In this document: positions 54,936-63,919 of the stretch, piece by piece
Numbering within the stretch: position 1 is the first letter of the stretch
Layout: each line of letters starts with the position of its first letter
Assembly (NCBI RefSeq): GCF_002216775.1
Contig: NZ_CP022315.1
Span: 2,232,001 to 2,296,000 of the forward strand
Length of the DNA stretch: 64,000 bases
DNA from: Virgibacillus phasianinus
GTDB lineage: Bacteria > Bacillota > Bacilli > Bacillales > Amphibacillaceae
Direction: 5' to 3'
Program-made: the position numbers and the translations under genes
Notes under the pieces: generated by a model
Seen by the model: the letters and a program-made list of their open reading frames with translations, nothing else
Database searches by the model: none
What the model was told of the DNA's origin: nothing

Positions 54936-54979
54936 AAAAAGCTGTCCAAGAAAGTGAATGCTTTCTTGGACAGCTTTTT
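54936..54979 (+). terminator. Rho-independent terminator after the ZIP gene
   Basis: AAAAGCTGTCCAAGAAAG pairs exactly with CTTTCTTGGACAGCTTTT, six-base loop, then TTC; one of the strongest hairpins in the window. Confidence 0.9.
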
Positions 54980-55009
54980 CTGCTTTTATTAAAGGCTTTT
55001 TTCTGAGTT

Positions 55010-55320
55010 GATTTTGTCACATAAACTGCGACGTAACTAAAAGTCATGTTCCCTGCGACCGCTGCTAAAAAAACACTGCGCTTTCATGGCCTCCTTGAGC
55101 TTACGCTGAGGGCACTGAAAAAGGTATAGTTAATACACAAATATGTGGATCTATCATCGCATCTTGAATATACTGCGCGCACCTTAGGGCAAGGAGGCTC
55201 ATCAGCTGCCCACGGAAAGCGCAGTGTTCTTTAAGCAGCGATGGATTAACACTCATATAAAGTTACGTTGCATTTTATATCTACTGCGATGATATTAGCA
55301 ACTTACTATGCGGAGAGAAC
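55010..55320. repeat. MITE-like intergenic repeat, copy D (with truncated nested element)
   Basis: About 310 bases between the ZIP gene and ytaF, same orientation as A and B. The left end has TGTCACATAAACTGCGACGTAAC and the right end has CTACTGCGATGATATTAGCAA. At 55110-55178 it carries the left third of the nested element (GGGCACTGAAAAAGG to CTTGAATATACTGCGC). It then joins the outer repeat again without the right half. Confidence 0.7.
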
Positions 55321-55324
55321 CTTA

Positions 55325-55963
55325 TTAAAAGATATTAAAGATGCCGAGTGCAATTAAAAACAATGGTGGTAGAAATGTTAGTTTTTGCATGGATTTATTA
55401 GCAGATAAAAAAATTCCCGACTGAATACCACTATAAACAAATACCCCACTCATTACAGCAATTAGGGACGCCGTGACAATTGGTGAATATCCGAGCATTG
55501 CGGCGCCAATACCTGCGCCAAACGCGTCGAACGCAAGAGCTGAACCTAATAACAATGCTTCGCTGACAGATATTGATCCAGAATGATCTAAGTCAGCGTG
55601 CTGCGGTTTTGCAAGAACACTTTTATACTTCCCTATTTTGCTGGAACGAAGAATTTCATGTTGGTCTTGGATAAATGCTTCATCATAAAATCTTGTACGA
55701 ACGATATTGATGAGACAGAAGAGACCAATGGCAATTAATATCGCCCCCCCAAGTGCCTCCGCAATGGATGCTGAGATAAATAAGGTAATGTACGTTCCAA
55801 CGGTCATGGAAATTAAAACGATAACTCCCGAACAAAGCATGATGATAAGTAATGCCGCGAAAGGTACTCGAATCCTGCGCATGCCATACGTCATCCCCAC
55901 ACCAAATCCATCTAAACTGACCGCGATAACCAAGAGAAATAATCCCATATAAAAAAACATCAT
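55325..55963 (-). CDS. ytaF: Sporulation membrane protein YtaF (MntP-like)
   Basis: 212 residues, six membrane segments in two halves (about 1-90 and 135-212), each half carrying the Asp-bearing family motif (AVSLDGFGVGMTYG and ALAFDAFGAGIGAAM). YtaF is a sporulation-linked relative of the MntP manganese exporter. The linker holds a DLDHSGSISVSE stretch at 124-135 that fits an EF-hand calcium loop. It is divergent from the nar operon. AAAGGAC lies before the ATG. Confidence 0.85.
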   Translation of the reverse strand: MMFFYMGLFLLVIAVSLDGFGVGMTYGMRRIRVPFAALLIIMLCSGVIVLISMTVGTYITLFISASIAEALGGAILIAIGLFCLINIVRTRFYDEAFIQDQHEILRSSKIGKYKSVLAKPQHADLDHSGSISVSEALLLGSALAFDAFGAGIGAAMLGYSPIVTASLIAVMSGVFVYSGIQSGIFLSANKSMQKLTFLPPLFLIALGIFNIF

Positions 55964-56053
55964 TAATCAGTCCTTTGTATATGTTTTAGATTAGTTTATG
56001 ACCAGGCGAAAAGGATGTGCTTTGACACGGGATCATCTGCACATTTTCTAAAT

Positions 56054-56069
56054 TGTGACATCCGTCACA
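56054..56069 (+). promoter_or_regulatory. FNR box of the nar operon
   Basis: TGTGACATCCGTCACA fits TGTGA-N6-TCACA exactly. Its centre lies about 41 bases before the start site predicted from the -10 at 56091, the standard class II activation distance. It predicts induction by Fnr under oxygen limitation. Confidence 0.85.
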
Positions 56070-56090
56070 CCATTCTCTTTTTTACCTCGT

Positions 56091-56096
56091 TACAAT
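56091..56096 (+). promoter_or_regulatory. -10 element of the nar operon promoter
   Basis: TACAAT, 21 bases after the FNR box; no good -35 hexamer is present, as expected for an activator-dependent promoter. Predicted transcription start is near 56102. Confidence 0.65.
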
Positions 56097-56135
56097 AAAG
56101 ATAATTCGAAATTGAAGCACAGGGGGAAAATGAAA

Positions 56136-56300
56136 ATGGAAGACAAAACAAATGAAAAAGCAGCTAGATTAGAAGTTATGTTGCAAAAATCGTTATATCC
56201 GATCACGGAAAGGCTGGAAAACATTGAGCAGAAAATTTTAAAACTGGATAGAAATCAGGAAGAAATAAAAAGGTTATTAATGGAAGTCAAGAAATCCTAA
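56136..56300 (+). CDS. Small coiled-coil protein, first gene of the nar operon
   Basis: 54 residues from ATG 56136 (AGGGGG nine bases upstream; an ATG at 56130 is too close). It is highly charged with a heptad-like run (ITERLENIEQKILKLDRNQEE), so a short coiled coil is likely. I recognise no family. The FNR box and -10 just upstream put it under anaerobic control with nitrate reductase. Confidence 0.65.
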   Translation: MEDKTNEKAARLEVMLQKSLYPITERLENIEQKILKLDRNQEEIKRLLMEVKKS

Positions 56301-56318
56301 AAGGAAGAAGGGGAATTC

Positions 56319-56735
56319 ATGTCAGGTCCTGCACTAAAGCATGTGGATAGCCACAATGCCATTCATGAGGCCGCATTAATTGAAGCGACTGAATTAACCG
56401 AATTACTAGACCGTTTAGTAACGGAGAATCAGGGAGATAAAGCTTTGGAATTAGCTTTTATTATTGTTGAGCACTGGGAAACCCGCACACTGCAGCATGC
56501 AGAATCAGAGGAAGAAGGACTATATAAAGAATTGGCAGCGGAATCACCAGAGCTAAAGGATTCGATAATTTCGTTAACACGTGACCATAATCTACTTCGA
56601 TTACTTGTTAAGAAAATTAAAGAAAGCCTAGATGCGGGCGGAATAAATGATCAAGTCGTTCAACACTTTCAAGCATTAATCCTGGTCGATCAATTGCACA
56701 ATCAGGAAGAACTTAAATTATTGCCGCATCATTAG
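56319..56735 (+). CDS. Hemerythrin-like HHE domain protein
   Basis: 138 residues, four-helix hemerythrin fold. Histidines and acids sit where di-iron ligands are expected: HVDSHNAIHEA (about 8-15), EHWETRTLQHAESEE (about 51-65), TRDHNLLRLL (about 88), and DQLHNQEELKLLPHH at the end. It may sense or scavenge oxygen or nitric oxide, or help iron-sulfur repair, which would suit a nitrate reductase operon. The family is clear by pattern; the role is inferred. Confidence 0.75.
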   Translation: MSGPALKHVDSHNAIHEAALIEATELTELLDRLVTENQGDKALELAFIIVEHWETRTLQHAESEEEGLYKELAAESPELKDSIISLTRDHNLLRLLVKKIKESLDAGGINDQVVQHFQALILVDQLHNQEELKLLPHH

Positions 56736-56764
56736 GAAGAAATAATTGGTAAGGAGGAACGTCT

Positions 56765-57064
56765 ATGACGCAGGGGGAGCAATCAATCAGGGCAATAGCA
56801 CCAGACCTATACCGCTATATTGTAAACGAATTAGAAACAATTCATATTCATCCTTACGATGTTCAGGCAAATGGCATCAAAAAGGAAAATGGTATTCAGC
56901 TTATCTGTCGCTTTGGTGAGGAATATACCCATGTGAAGTCAGAGTTTTTCCCATTTGAAGCAATCGGGAGGTTGGATAAAAAACTTGAGGATTTCATAAA
57001 CCAGCTTGGTGAAGAATGCAAGCAGTCTATGATTGCCGATTATTATAAAATGCTGAAAATGTAG
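56765..57064 (+). CDS. Hypothetical protein of the nar operon
   Basis: 99 residues, soluble. It has an alpha/beta look: helix AIAPDLYRYIVNELETI, strands with GIQLICRFGEEYTHVKSEFFPF, then a charged C-terminal helix. AAGGAGG precedes the ATG. No family is recognised. Its place between the hemerythrin-like gene and narG suggests a role in maturation or regulation of nitrate reductase. Confidence 0.65.
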   Translation: MTQGEQSIRAIAPDLYRYIVNELETIHIHPYDVQANGIKKENGIQLICRFGEEYTHVKSEFFPFEAIGRLDKKLEDFINQLGEECKQSMIADYYKMLKM

Positions 57065-57112
57065 CAGTTGTTAGCATATCTTGGAATACACACTGGAAAG
57101 GTGGAGAACAGT

Positions 57113-57403
57113 TTGTTTTTATTTGAAGATAATGCGAATCTAGTTCAGGATCGGGAAGATTTAATTGCGATACTCAGGATGCGGTTTGGCCATATTCCTG
57201 CAGGATTAATTGAAGCAGTTTATGAAATGAATGATTTAGATACGTTAGAGCGCTTAATCCTAGTAGCTGCAAATGCTCCTAGCCTAACAGTTTTTCTAGA
57301 AGAATTAGAGGAAGGAATGGGAAATTTCCGGATTATGGGAGAACGTTTTAATCCGATTCAGAAATTCGCTGACGGGGGTGGTTTGAATGGGAAAAAAAGA
57401 TAA
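57113..57403 (+). CDS. Hypothetical protein overlapping narG, DUF4351-like
   Basis: 96 residues from TTG 57113, chosen for GGTGGAG six bases upstream; TTG 57068 is the outer limit. The core ILRMRFGHIPAGLIEAVYEM..LDTLERLILVAANAPSLTVFLEEL resembles the short helical DUF4351 domain seen at the end of Rpn-type proteins. The nuclease part is absent. It overlaps narG by 17 bases, so translation is probably coupled. Confidence 0.6.
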   Translation: MFLFEDNANLVQDREDLIAILRMRFGHIPAGLIEAVYEMNDLDTLERLILVAANAPSLTVFLEELEEGMGNFRIMGERFNPIQKFADGGGLNGKKR

Positions 57404-60400
57404 TAAGTTGTTTCAGACCTTGAAACATTTAAAATATGGTGAGCGAATTAATAAAGGCTGGACAGAGGAAAGTCCGCGTCCAAGGGATTCAGAGGATATT
57501 TACCGGAAACGATGGCAGCATGACAAAATTGTCCGCTCCACACATGGTGTTAACTGTACGGGATCATGCAGCTGGAAGGTTTATGTGAAAGACGGAATAA
57601 TTACTTCCGAGACGCAGCAAACGGATTATCCTTCAACCGGTGACGACTTTCCGGAATATGAACCACGCGGGTGTCCAAGGGGGGCGAGTTTTTCCTGGTA
57701 TACATATAGTCCAATCAGGGTGAAGCACCCCTATATGCGAGGGGATTTATATGAACTGTGGAAGGCAGAACGTGAACAAGGATTTGATCCGGTTGAAGCA
57801 TGGGAGAATATAGCTGGCGACCCTAAAAAACGTGCGCAATACGTTGGTGCCAGAGGTAAAGGCGGTTTTGTCCGAGCAACCTGGCAGGAAACTTGTGAAA
57901 TTATCGCCAGTGCTACCATTTATACGATTAAAAAATACGGCCCTGACCGTGTTGCAGGATTTAGTCCAATCCCGGCAATGTCAATGGTTAGCTATGCTGC
58001 AGGATCACGATTTCTTTCATTAATTGGTGGTAACATTTTAAGTTTCTATGACTGGTATGCAGATTTACCGCCTGCGTCACCACAAGTCTGGGGCGAACAA
58101 ACGGATGTACCCGAAAGTGCAGACTGGTACAATGCCAAATATTTTATTATCTGGGGAACCAATTTACCACAAACCCGCACACCAGATGCGCATTTTATGG
58201 TCGAAGCAAGGTATAACGGAACAAAGGTCGTCGGGGTTAGTCCGGACTATGCGGAATATGAAAAGTTTGCTGATCTGTGGCTGCCTGCTAGAGCTGGGAC
58301 AGATGGTGCGCTTGCGATGGCTATGACACATGTTATTTTAAAAGAATTTTATGTGGAGAAAGAAACCCCATATTTTATTGATTATGCCAAAAGGTTTACC
58401 GATCTGCCATTTTTAGTAACCTTAAACGAAACAGAGGACGATTGTCGTTCAGACCGGTTTCTCCGTTCCACAGATGTCGATGATAACCATAACCAAGGAG
58501 ATTGGAAGACACTTGTTTGGGACGTAAGCACTAACCAATTGGAAGCACCGAATGGCAGTCAGGGTTTCCGATGGGATGAAGGAAGCAACTGGAACCTGGA
58601 ATTGAAAAAAGAAGATGGAAGTCTCATCGATCCCTTATTAAGTTTTATAGAAATAGCCGATGAAACAGCAATGGTCAGTTTTCCCGACTTTGCTGTGAAA
58701 AACGGTGGATCTGTTAAGCGTGGCATTCCCGTTAAACATATTCAAGATAAAAACGGAAATACCATTAAAGCTACTACCGTCTATGATTTAATGATGGCCC
58801 ATACCGGTGTCAATCGTGGATTGGCTGGGGATTATCCTATTGATTACCATGACCCGAAAGCCTACACCCCTGCTTGGCAAGAGAGCATTACAGGGGTAAA
58901 TAAAAATCATGTCATCCAAGTCGCAAGGGAATTCGCGGATAACGCTGCCCGGACAAAAGGAAAATCGATGATCGCGATGGGCGGAGGAACCAACCATTGG
59001 TATCACAGTGATCAAATTTACCGCTGTATTCTGAACCTGGTTTTGCTGACCGGTTCACAGGGGGTAAATGGCGGCGGCTGGGCACATTATGTTGGACAGG
59101 AGAAAGTGCGTCCGCTTGAAGGGTGGCAGCAAGTTGCTTTTGCCAATGATTGGTTGAAACCACAACGATTACAAAATGGCACATCATTTTTCTATTTTGC
59201 TACTGACCAGTTTCGATACGAAGCGAAAGTAAATCAGGAACAATCAAGCTGGGGTGGAAAGTATAATAATATGCATCCAGCAGATGTTAATGCGCTGGCA
59301 GCGAGGCTTGGCTGGTTACCTTCATTTCCGCAGTTTTCACAGAATTCACTTGATCTTGTGAAAGAAAGCAGAGGTCGTGGTGCTAATAATCATCAAGAAG
59401 TGATTGATGATGTCGTCAGCCAAATTAAAGAGGAAAAGTTAGAATGGGCAATTGAGAACCCTGATGATCCGCGTAACTTTCCACGCGTGTTCTTTAACTG
59501 GCGATCAAATCTGCTTGGTGATAGTGGAAAAGGTCATGAGTATTTTGCCAAGCATTTAATTGGTGCAGAGGACCAAATACTAGCTGACACTGACAACTCA
59601 TGGCAGCCAAAAACGGTTAAAACTGACGAAGAGGCGCCAACCGGGAAAGTCGATCTGTTAGTAAGTGTAGATTTTCGAATGACCAGTTCCGGATTATTTT
59701 CCGACATTGTGCTGCCAGCAGCAACGTGGTATGAAAAGTTTGATATCAGCAGTACGGATATGCACCCGTTTGTCCACCCATTTAATGCCGCAATTTCACC
59801 GCCGTGGCAGGCGAAAAGCGATTGGGATACGTTCCGTGAAATTAGTAAAGTATTTTCCGAACTAGCCCAGACGCACCTGCCAAAAACGGAGGACTTGATG
59901 ATGACACCGCTTGGTCATGATTCAGTAGGGGAGATTGCCCAGGCACACGGAAAAATTAAAGATTGGCGCAAAGGTGAAGTGGAGGCTATCCCCGGAAAGA
60001 CAATGCCGAATTTCCAAATCGTTACCCGTGATTACCCGAATGTTTATCAACAGATGACAACAATTGGGCCTGAAATCAAAAAGGGATATGGCGGTAAAGG
60101 GGTCATGATTCCGGGGGAAAAGGTTTATGAAGAATTAAGCAGTCGCTTGGGTGTATCAAAAAGAGACGGGATTGGGAAAGGGAATCCTGATCTGTATTCT
60201 GATATAAAAGCAATTGATGCCATCCTGCTAATGTCTGGAGCAACAAACGGGAAACGTGCTGTCGCCGGTTGGAAGTCACTTGAAAAGAAAACAGGACAAA
60301 AGCTGGCTGATATTGCCAAGGGACGCGAGGAAGAGGACGTAACGTTGCAGGATTTAACAATCCAGCCGCGTCACGCAATTTCAACTCCGGTTTGGAGTGG

Positions 60401-61067
60401 CTTGGAAAAAGGTAACCGGCGTTACTCGCCATTTACGGTTAATACGGAATATAACATTCCTTGGCGAACACTAACGGGACGGCAAAGTTTTTATCTTGAC
60501 CATGAGATGATGCTTGATTTCGGTGAAGGGCTGCCGTTGTATTTACCTCCTCTTTCACATGGGCCGTTTTTGAAAAATGAGAAAGAAGTTGAAAATAACG
60601 GAAAATCAATTACCGTACGTTACCTAACCCCCCATCAGAAGTGGGGCATTCATACCATGTTCACGGATACAACCAACATGTCAACATTGTTCAGGGGATG
60701 GCAAACAGTGTGGATGAATGAGGAGGATGGTGCCTCAATTGGGATTAAAGATAACGATTGGATTGAGGTATATAACCGCAACGGCGTCATTGCTGCCAGG
60801 GTTGTGCTTACTTACCGGATTCCAAAGGGGATGGCTTATATGTACCATGCCCAGGACCGGACGTTAGGCGTACCAGCGACAGCAATCAATAAAAAGCGTG
60901 GTGGTACGCATAACAGTGTAACCCGAATATCGTTGAAACCAACTCACATGATTGGCGGTTATTCACAATTAAGCTATGGATTTAATTATTACGGTCCAAC
61001 CGGTCATCAACGGGATACGATTGCTGTCATCAGAGGATTGAAGGAGGTTGATTGGCTTGAGGATTAA
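57387..61067 (+). CDS. narG: Respiratory nitrate reductase, alpha subunit
   Basis: 1226 residues, the usual Bacillus length, cytoplasm-facing with no Tat signal. The N-terminal [4Fe-4S] site is HGVNCTGSC with a later Cys in RGCPRGASFSWY. It is followed by molybdo-bis-MGD segments such as WGTNLPQTRTPDAHF and MGGGTNHWYHSDQ and a C-terminal cofactor-binding region (TPHQKWGIHTMF..WMNEEDGASIGI). It reduces nitrate to nitrite using electrons passed through NarI and NarH. First structural gene of narGHJI. Confidence 0.97.
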   Translation: MGKKDNKLFQTLKHLKYGERINKGWTEESPRPRDSEDIYRKRWQHDKIVRSTHGVNCTGSCSWKVYVKDGIITSETQQTDYPSTGDDFPEYEPRGCPRGASFSWYTYSPIRVKHPYMRGDLYELWKAEREQGFDPVEAWENIAGDPKKRAQYVGARGKGGFVRATWQETCEIIASATIYTIKKYGPDRVAGFSPIPAMSMVSYAAGSRFLSLIGGNILSFYDWYADLPPASPQVWGEQTDVPESADWYNAKYFIIWGTNLPQTRTPDAHFMVEARYNGTKVVGVSPDYAEYEKFADLWLPARAGTDGALAMAMTHVILKEFYVEKETPYFIDYAKRFTDLPFLVTLNETEDDCRSDRFLRSTDVDDNHNQGDWKTLVWDVSTNQLEAPNGSQGFRWDEGSNWNLELKKEDGSLIDPLLSFIEIADETAMVSFPDFAVKNGGSVKRGIPVKHIQDKNGNTIKATTVYDLMMAHTGVNRGLAGDYPIDYHDPKAYTPAWQESITGVNKNHVIQVAREFADNAARTKGKSMIAMGGGTNHWYHSDQIYRCILNLVLLTGSQGVNGGGWAHYVGQEKVRPLEGWQQVAFANDWLKPQRLQNGTSFFYFATDQFRYEAKVNQEQSSWGGKYNNMHPADVNALAARLGWLPSFPQFSQNSLDLVKESRGRGANNHQEVIDDVVSQIKEEKLEWAIENPDDPRNFPRVFFNWRSNLLGDSGKGHEYFAKHLIGAEDQILADTDNSWQPKTVKTDEEAPTGKVDLLVSVDFRMTSSGLFSDIVLPAATWYEKFDISSTDMHPFVHPFNAAISPPWQAKSDWDTFREISKVFSELAQTHLPKTEDLMMTPLGHDSVGEIAQAHGKIKDWRKGEVEAIPGKTMPNFQIVTRDYPNVYQQMTTIGPEIKKGYGGKGVMIPGEKVYEELSSRLGVSKRDGIGKGNPDLYSDIKAIDAILLMSGATNGKRAVAGWKSLEKKTGQKLADIAKGREEEDVTLQDLTIQPRHAISTPVWSGLEKGNRRYSPFTVNTEYNIPWRTLTGRQSFYLDHEMMLDFGEGLPLYLPPLSHGPFLKNEKEVENNGKSITVRYLTPHQKWGIHTMFTDTTNMSTLFRGWQTVWMNEEDGASIGIKDNDWIEVYNRNGVIAARVVLTYRIPKGMAYMYHAQDRTLGVPATAINKKRGGTHNSVTRISLKPTHMIGGYSQLSYGFNYYGPTGHQRDTIAVIRGLKEVDWLED

Positions 61068-62544
61068 GGCACAAGTTGCAATGGTGATGCATTTAGACAA
61101 GTGTATTGGTTGCCACACCTGTTCTGTCACCTGTAAAAATACCTGGACAAACCGCCCGGGTACAGAATACATGTGGTTTAACAACGTAGAAACACGACCA
61201 GGGACAGGTTACCCAAAAAGCTGGGAAAACAGGGATCGTTATAAAGGTGGATGGGAACTTAAAAACGGCAAACTCCGGTTAAAAGCCGGAGGGCCGGTTT
61301 CGAAACTGGCCAATATTTTTTACAATCCCGATATGGCAAATATGGATGACTACTATGAACCGTGGACATATGACTACGAGCATTTAATCAACAGTCCCAA
61401 ATCAGAAAATATTCCTGTGGCCCGTCCAAAGTCCAGGATCACTGGAAAATATATCGATAAACCTGAATGGGGTCCGAACTGGGATGACGATTTAGCCGGG
61501 GGCAGTGAAGTCGTTCCATTGGACCCTAATGTCCAAAAGCTGCAGGAACACATCTCGATGGAGTATGAAAAAACATTTATGATGTACTTGCCGCGAATTT
61601 GTGAACATTGTTTGAATCCGTCTTGTGTTGCGTCTTGTCCGTCAGGTGCACTGTATAAGCGGGATGAAGACGGAATTGTGTTAGTTGATCAGGATGCATG
61701 TCGTGGCTGGCGTTTTTGTATGAGTGGTTGCCCTTATCATAAAGTTTATTATAACTGGAACACACATAAAGCGGAAAAGTGCAATTTCTGTTATCCAAGA
61801 ACGGAAGCGGGCTTGCCAACAATCTGTTCAGAAACATGCGTAGGACGGATCAGGTATATTGGTGTTGTACTATATGATGCAGATAAGGTAAAGGATGCAG
61901 CATCTGTTGAAGATGCACAAGACCTTTACGAATCACAACTATCCTGTTTTCTTGATCCATTTGATCCACAAGTTATTAAGGAAGCACGAAAAGCTGGAAT
62001 TACTGATGCATGGATTGAAGGTGCACAGAATTCGCCAGTCTATAAAATGGCAATTAAGTGGAAAATTGCATTACCATTGCATCCGGAATATCGTACGTTG
62101 CCAATGGTATGGTATGTACCCCCGCTAAGCCCAATTATGAATCATATTACAAATGAAAATGAATTATCAACAGATGGATATATCCCAGCTGTTGATCAAA
62201 TGCGGATCCCAATGGAGTATTTGGCGTCGCTTTTGACGGCAGGTGATACAGAGGTCATTCGTAAGGTTTTGCTTAAATTAACGGCGATGCGTGTACATAT
62301 GCGCGGGAAAACAGTAGGCGGCATTGACGAATTTCGTGCGAGCAGGTTATTAAACGAAGCAGATACCAATCCAGAGGAAATTGAAGAAATGGCCCGCCTG
62401 TTAGGTGTTGCGAAATACAATGAACGTTTTGTTATTCCTACAGGCCGAAGAGAAATGGACGATGACCTCTACTATAAGCAGGGAGCCTGCAGCCTTGAAG
62501 AGATAGCACCACCGGAAGGGATTGTATTCAGGAAAGGGGATTAA
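61057..62544 (+). CDS. narH: Respiratory nitrate reductase, beta subunit
   Basis: 495 residues. TTG 61057 lies nine bases after AAGGAGG and gives the conserved start RIKAQVAMVMHLDK; TTG 61048 is too close. Four cysteine clusters are visible: CIGCHTCSVTC, CEHCLNPSCVASCPSGA, CRGWRFCMSGCPYH (Trp in place of one Cys, the [3Fe-4S] site) and CNFCYPRTEAGLPTICSETC. It wires electrons from NarI haem to NarG and overlaps narG by 11 bases. Confidence 0.97.
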   Translation: MRIKAQVAMVMHLDKCIGCHTCSVTCKNTWTNRPGTEYMWFNNVETRPGTGYPKSWENRDRYKGGWELKNGKLRLKAGGPVSKLANIFYNPDMANMDDYYEPWTYDYEHLINSPKSENIPVARPKSRITGKYIDKPEWGPNWDDDLAGGSEVVPLDPNVQKLQEHISMEYEKTFMMYLPRICEHCLNPSCVASCPSGALYKRDEDGIVLVDQDACRGWRFCMSGCPYHKVYYNWNTHKAEKCNFCYPRTEAGLPTICSETCVGRIRYIGVVLYDADKVKDAASVEDAQDLYESQLSCFLDPFDPQVIKEARKAGITDAWIEGAQNSPVYKMAIKWKIALPLHPEYRTLPMVWYVPPLSPIMNHITNENELSTDGYIPAVDQMRIPMEYLASLLTAGDTEVIRKVLLKLTAMRVHMRGKTVGGIDEFRASRLLNEADTNPEEIEEMARLLGVAKYNERFVIPTGRREMDDDLYYKQGACSLEEIAPPEGIVFRKGD

Positions 62545-62547
62545 ACG

Positions 62548-63150
62548 ATGGAGCAACAGGAACGTGCATTACTCGCGATTACTTCCAGGTTGTTGACCTA
62601 TCCAAATGATCGATTCATGGTAGAACAAAAGGATATTAAAACCTGCATTATGGAGAATATTGAGTCGCTGCCATTGTTAATGGACCTGGAAAAGGCTTTA
62701 ACACCGTTAAATAGCTTAACACTAAAGGAACTCAGGGAACTTTATGTGGCAACATTTGATTTGAAATCAAACGTAGGACTTTACCTGACGGCTCACGAGC
62801 TTGGTGATAGCAATAAACGTGGCGCAGCCCTTATAAAATTACAGAAAATTGTCAATAATGCAGGGTTTGAGCGGACGGAGGGTGAACTTTCAGACTATAT
62901 ACCAATGCTGCTTGAGTTCCTTGCTGTTGCATCGTGGGATTCACAACACGAACGCCTTAAACGGCGACTTGCTGTTGCTGTTCAAAGGATGCTGACACAT
63001 ATGCCTGAAAATAATCCGTATATTGCTATTCTATTAATGCTAATGGAGCATGTATTTCCAGCCCCAAACAAAGAAGAAGTTGAGAAGTTGGAATTTGAGC
63101 GAGAGGATGCAGATTTAGAAGAATTACCATATCCAATTATGTATTCTTAA
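62548..63150 (+). CDS. narJ: Nitrate reductase assembly chaperone
   Basis: 200 residues, all-helical TorD/DmsD-type chaperone. ALLAITSRLLTYPNDRF at the start and GLYLTAHELGDSNKRG, DYIPMLLEFLA in the middle are family marks. It holds apo-NarGH until molybdenum cofactor insertion and is not part of the final enzyme. It starts 3 bases after narH. Confidence 0.95.
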   Translation: MEQQERALLAITSRLLTYPNDRFMVEQKDIKTCIMENIESLPLLMDLEKALTPLNSLTLKELRELYVATFDLKSNVGLYLTAHELGDSNKRGAALIKLQKIVNNAGFERTEGELSDYIPMLLEFLAVASWDSQHERLKRRLAVAVQRMLTHMPENNPYIAILLMLMEHVFPAPNKEEVEKLEFEREDADLEELPYPIMYS

Positions 63151-63176
63151 TCACGAAGTTGAAAGGGGATATCTAA

Positions 63177-63869
63177 ATGACCACTTACTTTTGGTGGGTT
63201 ATTTTCCCATACATTACAATAGCAATCATGATTGTTGGTGTCCTTTACCGGTATGCGTTCAGACAGTTAAGCTGGGCTGCACCATCAACAGAGTTTTTTG
63301 AAAAAAAGTGGCTGAGAATCGGCTCACCTTTGTTTCACTGGGGAATAGTCTTTGCGTTTATTGGACACCTCATGGGGATGGTCGTGCCAAAAGATTTTTA
63401 TGAGTTTCTTGGGATTACTGATCATTTATACCATATCGGCGCCATTTATGGGGGAGGCCTTGCGGGTCTAATGGTTGTCGTTGGATTAATCATTTTGTTA
63501 ATCCGTAAAATTGTCGTCGATCCTGTCCGAATTCATGCTACATTTGCTGACTTTTTCACTGTTATCGCATTGTTGATTGTTGCAGGTATGGGTGCATACA
63601 TGACGATTATATATAATACAACAGTTGTGGAATATGAATATCGCACAACAATCGGCCCGTGGTTCCGCAGTTTGTTTGTGTTAAATCCGAACTATCAGTT
63701 AATGGAATCCGTACCGCTTCTATTCAAGGTTCATATCATCGCAGCTTTTGGATTATTTGCATCTATTCCATTTACGCGGTTAATCCATTTTTACAGTTTA
63801 CCGGTCAATTATCCATTAAGAGCTCCGCAGCAGTACCGTTCGCGAAACGGATATAAAAGAAACGGATAA
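63177..63869 (+). CDS. narI: Respiratory nitrate reductase, gamma subunit (cytochrome b)
   Basis: 230 residues, five membrane helices. Haem b ligands should be the His pairs in SPLFHWGIVFAFIGHLMG (helix 2) and in VHIIAAFGLFASIPFTRLIHFYSLP (helix 5). It oxidises menaquinol and passes electrons to NarH. GAAAGGGG precedes the ATG. Confidence 0.96.
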   Translation: MTTYFWWVIFPYITIAIMIVGVLYRYAFRQLSWAAPSTEFFEKKWLRIGSPLFHWGIVFAFIGHLMGMVVPKDFYEFLGITDHLYHIGAIYGGGLAGLMVVVGLIILLIRKIVVDPVRIHATFADFFTVIALLIVAGMGAYMTIIYNTTVVEYEYRTTIGPWFRSLFVLNPNYQLMESVPLLFKVHIIAAFGLFASIPFTRLIHFYSLPVNYPLRAPQQYRSRNGYKRNG

Positions 63870-63876
63870 ATAAAAG

Positions 63877-63910
63877 CAGGTGGCTGGGGTTCCGGCAGCC
63901 TGCTTGGAGG
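63877..63910 (+). other. GC-rich hairpin between narI and the next gene
   Basis: AAGCA..GGCTG pairs with CAGCCTGCTT, leaving GGT bulged on the left arm. No T-run follows, so it is more likely an intercistronic RNA-processing or stability stem than a terminator. It reaches the ribosome binding site of the next gene. Confidence 0.5.
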
Positions 63911-63919
63911 TTCGTCATC

